A stretch of 64,000 nucleotides of DNA from Saprolegnia diclina VS20 (lineage: Eukaryota > Oomycota > Saprolegniomycetes > Saprolegniales > Saprolegniaceae), in assembly GCF_000281045.1 (NCBI RefSeq), contig NW_008246100.1, positions 145,385 through 209,384 of the forward strand, read 5' to 3'. Positions 59,719 to 64,000 of this stretch are shown piece by piece (within the stretch, counting starts at the first letter, position 1; every line of letters begins with the position of its first letter). The notes beneath the pieces were generated by a model. The model was given only the letters and a program-made list of their open reading frames with translations, did no database searches and was not told where the DNA came from. Made by a program: the position numbers and the translations under genes.

Positions 59719-60468
59719 ACGTCCATCAGATGCGACATCCATGTATATATGAATCAACTAAGGGAGCTCCTTTATTGTCTGCATCCTGCTATGACATCGA
59801 TAGCATACTAACTCTTTCCGTCAGTGGTCGAGAGAACCATGTCTATTGCAAACACCCTAACCTCGATGCTGATAGCTCAAGGGACATGATACCCCTTATC
59901 ACGGAGAGCTCACTTGTACACCGAGGAGGATGTTCTTTGGCTCCTTGTTCTCTGCCATGACGCGCAGGGCATCATCGTCCAGAGGTGCTGCTGCAAAATA
60001 CTAGTAGAACGGTGACGAGGTCGTCGTCAAGCGGACAGAGTAGCGTCGTCATGGGGAAGTCGAGGTGTGTAGGACGAAATGAACCAAGTACGAATTCGCT
60101 GGGATGAGCTGTCTCGACCACCAACGAGCCACAAGAACCGTCCACTTCATATCGGGCCCGAAGATCACAAGTGGTGCCATGTGCTTGCGCGATCAACTAA
60201 GATCTTGATCTTCACATCTTCTCAGCGACGTTGAAGTTGCCAAGGCGCTGGCGTTGCGCCGAATGCTCTGCGGCGCCCATGCGAACGTTCGTGAAGAGCC
60301 AGTGAACATCCGGATAACATATCCGGCGTTTGCAACATTCACTTGACCAGCACTCTCAAGGGCGATGGTATAGAGTCGGCAAGTGTAGAGCGGCCGTAGA
60401 CCATCACTCGTAGAAGGGCGGCCACTGAATCGAGCCAGTGGACGTTGACATCTCGATCACTTTTCAAA
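59719..60468. other. intergenic region with short coding-like relics
   Basis: About 750 bases. On the minus strand a frame at about 59972-60196 without ATG reads LRARYEVDGSCGSLVVETAH and FVLGSFRPTHLDFPMTTLL; a nearby stretch around 59905-59980 reads LRVMAENKEPKNILLG. On the plus strand 60229-60345 reads VAKALALRRMLCGAHANVRE. These look like decayed exons but I could not join them into a gene. Confidence 0.25.
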
Positions 60469-60996
60469 ATGCCCACCACAAGCAACACGAGTAGCAGCTG
60501 CCTCTTCCGGAAGCTCCAGCGCATGCTGAGCCAAGAGAGCGACCGCGTCGTCGCATGGAGCGACTGCGGCAAGCACTTTAGCGTCGGCGACTTGCCGCGC
60601 TTCGAGGCCAGCCTCTTGCCCACGTACTTTCGCCTCCGGACGCTCGGCGAGTTTCGCGCGCTTCTGTGTCAGCACGGCTTTACTTGCAGCGACGACACGA
60701 AGTTTCACCACAGCGACTTTTCCCGCGACTGCCCCGCGCCTCTTGCGCCCAAGAAGCGAGCGACCGGCAAGGTCCTCTCCAAGACCACAAAGACCCGCCA
60801 CCACCCCTACAGTGCGCCGACGACGACAACGTTCCGAGGCGGCGACGACCTTTGGTCGGCGCTGGCCGCTGTCTGTCTGCAAACACCCGAAACGAGCACG
60901 AGCTCGACGAACCCGCTCTTCCAGAAGCACACCAGCTTTGAGACGCAGCCCGACGCATGGCAATTGCTCAACGGCCATTCGGTGGTGTGCGTCTAA
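60469..60996 (+). CDS. HSF-type DNA-binding domain protein with one NPLFQK motif
   Basis: A single-exon gene of 175 aa. Residues about 10-95 are a divergent heat-shock-factor DNA-binding domain: CLFRKLQRMLSQESDRVVAW, SDCGKHFSVGDLPRFEASLL, PTYFRLRTLGEFRALLCQHG and FTCSDDTKFHHSDFSRD, matching the HSF order helix 1, WS-D-G-xxF, recognition helix, then F-x-H strand. HSFs bind nGAAn repeats as trimers, but no leucine-zipper trimerisation region follows. The tail is basic, then Thr/Ser-rich and contains STNPLFQKHTSFE, a motif repeated many times in the next gene. Start MPTTSNTSSS is the ATG at 60469. Confidence 0.75.
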   Translation: MPTTSNTSSSCLFRKLQRMLSQESDRVVAWSDCGKHFSVGDLPRFEASLLPTYFRLRTLGEFRALLCQHGFTCSDDTKFHHSDFSRDCPAPLAPKKRATGKVLSKTTKTRHHPYSAPTTTTFRGGDDLWSALAAVCLQTPETSTSSTNPLFQKHTSFETQPDAWQLLNGHSVVCV

Positions 60997-61447
60997 GGCG
61001 ACGCCACCGTCTTGCTTGTAGTCTGTCCCGTACTGTCTTATGTCTCGATTTGAGAACCCTGCTATTTAACACGAGATTTCCCGTCTATCGACTAGCAGTG
61101 TGAACCCATTCGGAGTAGGATCGTGTGAGAAGAGTGCAAGCACTTTGCGTAAGCCACAGTAATTAACACTTGTGCTGCATTCTATGGATAATGCCACGTT
61201 GGATTCAACCGGATCAATAAGATTAATGCTACCGCTGGAAGCGAGCTGCCGTAGCTTCTCCAAGCTTTACCAAGACGATGCACCCTTGGCTGCACTGATG
61301 GTGGTGGCAGTTTTGGCAAGTCGTCGAAACGCGAATGTTGGTCAGAGCGCCTTTTGGCCAATCACATGTGCCTCCGTCGGACCATCATTCTGTCGGCCGC
61401 CACAACGAAGTTATCCGGATGGAGCCGGATACCATGCCAGGGCTGGC
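60997..61447. other. intergenic region between HSF-like genes
   Basis: About 450 bases between tandem paralogues on the same strand. The frame of the second gene stays open upstream to 61172, but that part has no HSF similarity. Nothing else recognised. Confidence 0.35.
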
Positions 61448-62791
61448 ATGCTGCCATTGCCAGACTTCCTGCGGATGGCGGGCAGCAACATTGCGAGCGG
61501 CTTCGTGCGCAAGCTGTACTTGCTCCTGGACCACGAGAGCTCCGAGATCATTGCGTGGAGCGAAGATGGCACCAAGTTCTCGATCCTCGACCGCGAGCAG
61601 CTCGATGCGACCGTCCTGCCCAAGTACTTTCGCGGAAAGCTGGCGGCCTTCCACCAGCAACTGCTGGACCATGGCTTCCACTGGGAGAGCGAGGCGAACG
61701 ACGTCGAGACGTACACGCATGCGAGCTTTGTGCGAGGCGTGCCGGGCCTCCTCGACATGATTGTGCGCACGCCGCAGCCCAAGTGCAAGACGTTCCCAAA
61801 GATCAAGAAGGCCAAGAAGGAGCGCCGGAAGCAGCTCGAGCCGTACGCGAAAAAGGCGCCGCCGCCGCCGTCGAGCCTCCAGGTCGAGCCTGGCAGCCAC
61901 GAAGAGCTCGTGTGGAAGGCGATCAACCACTTTATGTACTCGACCGACAAGAGCCCGCTCTTTGCGTCGGCCGCCAACGCGACGCTCCTCGAGACGCCGG
62001 GCTTTACGCCATCGATGGTGCAGCTCGCGCCTGACCCGATCCCGCCCGTCGTCAAGGGCGTCAACCCTCTCTTCCAGCACGCCAAGATGCCCAACCCACT
62101 CTTCCAAACCGCTCCAAAGAACCCCCTTTTCGACACGGCGCCAGCGAAAAACCCTCTTTTCGAAAAGGTGCCGAGCAGCAACCCCCTTTTCGACAAGACG
62201 CCAAGTACAAACCCCCTTTTTCAGACCTCGTCGCCGTCCCAGAACCCCCTTTTCCAAAAGACAGTGTCATCATCGAGCAATCCGCTCTTCCAGAAGACAA
62301 CAAGCTCGACGAGCTCCGCCAGCAGCAGCAGCAGCCCGGCCGCGACCAACCCGCTCTTCGCCGCCAGCCCGCTCTTTGGCGCGCCCAAGCCAGCGCCCTC
62401 GTCGCTGTTTGCGGCGCCGTCGCTCTTCCAGACGCCTGCGACCGCCGCACCGAGTAACGAGTGGCAGCACCTGGTGTCCTCGTCGGTCGACCGCTTCATG
62501 CAGAGCACGGATAAGTTCTCATCGGCCGAAGACACGTTCAAGTTTATCATGGAAGAGCGGTCGCGCATCGCGACCGAGAAGGAAAAGCTAGAGGCGGCGC
62601 CCGATGAGCTCTTCCCGAGCCTCGGGACGGCCCCGGACGCGCTTCTGACGTTCCTCATGGGCTCGTCCGTCGACTTGCTTCAGCGCAGCGTCGACACGTT
62701 CGAGCACCACCTCACGCAGCTCGACATGAGCGACTCGCACGACGACGACGACGACGAAGACTTCGGGCTCGTGGACGACGAGACGTCGTAG
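61448..62791 (+). CDS. HSF-type protein with nine NPLF motifs
   Basis: A single-exon gene of 447 aa. Residues about 10-105 are a divergent HSF DNA-binding domain (FVRKLYLLLDHESSEIIAWS, EDGTKFSILDREQLDATVLP, KYFRGKLAAFHQQLLDHGFH, THASFVRGVP), followed by a Lys/Arg-rich stretch PKIKKAKKERRKQLEPYAKK that could be a nuclear signal. Residues about 205-305 hold nine NPLF motifs, several as NPLFxK or NPLFxT, in a Ser/Thr/Pro linker. The C-terminus has a helix EWQHLVSSSVDRFMQSTDKF resembling an earlier WKAINHFMYSTDKS, then a very acidic DDDDDEDFGLVDDE end, suited to transactivation. The start at 61448 (MLPLPDFLRM) is ambiguous with an ATG nine codons later. Confidence 0.78.
   Translation: MLPLPDFLRMAGSNIASGFVRKLYLLLDHESSEIIAWSEDGTKFSILDREQLDATVLPKYFRGKLAAFHQQLLDHGFHWESEANDVETYTHASFVRGVPGLLDMIVRTPQPKCKTFPKIKKAKKERRKQLEPYAKKAPPPPSSLQVEPGSHEELVWKAINHFMYSTDKSPLFASAANATLLETPGFTPSMVQLAPDPIPPVVKGVNPLFQHAKMPNPLFQTAPKNPLFDTAPAKNPLFEKVPSSNPLFDKTPSTNPLFQTSSPSQNPLFQKTVSSSSNPLFQKTTSSTSSASSSSSPAATNPLFAASPLFGAPKPAPSSLFAAPSLFQTPATAAPSNEWQHLVSSSVDRFMQSTDKFSSAEDTFKFIMEERSRIATEKEKLEAAPDELFPSLGTAPDALLTFLMGSSVDLLQRSVDTFEHHLTQLDMSDSHDDDDDEDFGLVDDETS
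62063..62361 (+). repeat. NPLF-encoding tandem degenerate repeat
   Basis: Nine copies of an AACCCxCTxTTC-type core recur roughly every 24-45 bases inside the HSF-like gene, encoding NPLF with D, E or Q next and K or T following. Several copies share the exact AACCCCCTTTT core, while the flanks differ, which suggests expansion by slippage or unequal exchange followed by divergence. Confidence 0.7.
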
Positions 62792-62846
62792 TATCGGTAA
62801 TGTAGTTCAAGTAGTACAATAGAACGCCTTTTCATGGATTCACAAG

Positions 62847-63662
62847 TTACAAGGACGAGGTCTTGTGGAGCCGGCGGCGAAAGAGGTCGAAGATCATGCC
62901 GTAGACAAGGCTCGTGAGCTGCGCGTCGAAGCGGTCGCCTTCGTCGCGCATGAACGCATGCGGGCCGTTGACCTCGTGCCAAGTAAAGTCCTTGGCCGCC
63001 GCGTTGAGCTTGTCGTAAATGTGCGTGCGACCGGCCTGCGGTACGTGCGGGTCCTGGCGCCCAAACACAAACATGAGCTCGCCAGTGATGAGCGCGAGGC
63101 GCGCCGGGTCCATGCTGTGCGTGCCGGGCGTCGACGGAATGACCTGCGTGTGGAGGTCCGTCGCGTACATGCACGCCGTCGCGAGCACTTCGGGCTGCTG
63201 CGCCGCGCGGAAGGCCAAGTGACCGCCGAGGCAAAAGCCCATCGAGCCAAACGCGCCGCTGCACCACGGCTGCGTCTTGGCCCACGCGATCGCCGCGGCA
63301 TTGTCGCTGTCGTACGCGGTCACAGGCTTGGCGCTCTTGTCCGCGTTGCCCTTGTCCTTGCCAACGTCGTCGTATGCGAGGACCGTGCCAATCGGGTTGA
63401 GCTCGTGGAACACTTCCTGCACGAGCACGACGTAGCCATGGCCCGCGACGTACCGCGCGGTGCGCTCGATGGGCCCCGTCTGCTGGAAGATTTCGGAGAA
63501 GAGGAGGATCGTCGGGTACCGCGCCGACGCGTCCGTCGGGCGGTGGACATACGTCCGCATGACGCCCGTCGGCGTCGGCAGGTCCACGTGTTCGCTCAAG
63601 ATCATCATCGTGCCAGTTGTCAAATGGGCGATGGCCAGGAACCGCCGACGTTGATTGGCCAA
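62847..63662 (-). CDS. dienelactone hydrolase family alpha/beta hydrolase
   Basis: A single-exon gene of 271 aa, or 253 if it starts at the ATG at 63608 (MMILSEHVDLP), which fits the family better because the upstream residues are not conserved in look. The fold is clear: PTILLFSEIFQQTGPIERTA, RYVAGHGYVVLVQEVFHE, the nucleophile elbow GSMGFCLGGHLAF with Cys as in dienelactone hydrolases, MFVFGRQDPHVP with the catalytic Asp, and VNGPHAFMRD with the His. The family hydrolyses cyclic enol-lactones and related esters; the substrate here is unknown. It converges on the HSF-NPLF gene with 55 bases between stops. Confidence 0.88.
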   Translation of the reverse strand: MANQRRRFLAIAHLTTGTMMILSEHVDLPTPTGVMRTYVHRPTDASARYPTILLFSEIFQQTGPIERTARYVAGHGYVVLVQEVFHELNPIGTVLAYDDVGKDKGNADKSAKPVTAYDSDNAAAIAWAKTQPWCSGAFGSMGFCLGGHLAFRAAQQPEVLATACMYATDLHTQVIPSTPGTHSMDPARLALITGELMFVFGRQDPHVPQAGRTHIYDKLNAAAKDFTWHEVNGPHAFMRDEGDRFDAQLTSLVYGMIFDLFRRRLHKTSSL

Positions 63663-63851
63663 TATTGCGATCTTTCAGGGTCGTACAAATCTGAACGACC
63701 CCATGTCGCGACGTCGACACCACTCTACACAGCCCACCCTCTCAAGACTCAAACGACTACTACTCACGACTATGTGTAAGATGCCCTTCGCGATCCACTG
63801 TACCAAAACGCTGTTTACATTCTGCATGTCAAAACGCATGCCACATCGACA
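63663..63851. other. short intergenic region
   Basis: About 190 bases between the hydrolase start and the 3' end of the gene at the right edge, both minus strand. Nothing recognised. Confidence 0.4.
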
Positions 63852-64000
63852 CTAGGCGGGGGTCGTACGACGGGCGCGGAACCGCCGCTGGAGCGTGTTG
63901 GCGACGCGGTGCATGGCGGCTTGGTTGATCAAGACGAAGATCTTATCGTCGGCGTGAACGACCACATGGGCGTACGGTGCCGTGTAGACATAGTCTTTTT
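63852..64000 (-). CDS. 3' end of a gene, possibly a K+ channel with RCK-type C-terminus
   Basis: The frame is open from the window edge to a TAG at 63852-63854, 48 codons, with a typical coding look. YVYTAPYAHVVVHADDKIFV-L resembles the P-x-x-x-V-x-x-x-D-x-V/I-F-V-L strand that closes regulatory domains of BK/Slo-type potassium channels, and an IQ-like or basic tail NTLQRRFRARRTTPA follows. The gene is truncated by the window, so the assignment is a guess from one strand pattern. Confidence 0.4.
   Translation of the reverse strand, partial: KDYVYTAPYAHVVVHADDKIFVLINQAAMHRVANTLQRRFRARRTTPA

Noticed and set aside
1-64000. CRISPR arrays, rRNA genes, functional tRNA genes, bacterial operons or prophage
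   Set aside because: No regularly spaced repeats, rRNA-like segments or foldable tRNAs were seen; the gene layout and introns are those of a eukaryotic nuclear chromosome.

Overview
The window looks like nuclear DNA of an oomycete, most likely a saprolegnialean water mould. Genes are dense, on both strands, GC-rich at third codon positions, and either intronless or cut by very short introns. I could place 47 introns by reading frame; all are 42 to 67 bases long. The gene content also fits: FYVE proteins with a START-like region, an M96/bZIP-like protein, HSF-type DNA-binding proteins, a receptor-like TKL kinase, and CENP-B-type helix-turn-helix and BED-like zinc finger proteins. There are no bacterial operons, CRISPR arrays or rRNA genes. 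Species-level assignment is not possible from sequence reading alone.

Layout, left to right. 0-8 kb: NDC80 kinetochore subunit (-), FHIP-family protein (+), a REEP/HVA22 protein fused to a PH-like domain (-), a GST-like protein (+). 8-11 kb: three putative DNA-binding proteins with the same C-terminal module on two unrelated N-terminal domains. 11-21 kb: mitochondrial helical-repeat protein, methyltransferase-like protein, FAD oxidoreductase (-) divergent from a DOMON/ferric-reductase protein (+), and a mitochondrial-type cytochrome P450 (-). 21-31 kb: ESS2/DGCR14 splicing factor (-, 7 exons), Tim44-like mitochondrial protein (+), two tandem START/FYVE genes (+), CNOT3/NOT3 (-). 32-40 kb: two short tail-anchored-like paralogues, a small MGCC lipid-anchored protein, a receptor-like kinase (-), an EVE-domain protein, a PX protein, an unrecognised 3-exon gene, and a multi-span membrane protein with a broken inverted relic nearby. 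41-49 kb: AMPK gamma/SNF4, a second PX protein, a CHCHD2/10-like twin CX9C protein, a secreted LRR-like protein, and a tRNA-like Pol III relic. 49-64 kb: a stand-alone glutamine-dependent carbamoyl phosphate synthase of 1501 aa, two CaMKK-like kinases that both end in a CaaX box with an M96/bZIP-like gene between them, two HSF-like proteins (one with nine NPLF motifs), a dienelactone hydrolase, and the 3' end of a possible ion channel gene.

Most neighbours are functionally unrelated housekeeping genes. What ties parts of the window together is local duplication: the module-sharing DNA-binding trio, START/FYVE pair, WTDxDLRG membrane pair, PX pair, CaMKK-CaaX pair and HSF-NPLF pair. The shared C-terminal module and the prenylated kinase pair are the most promising leads.
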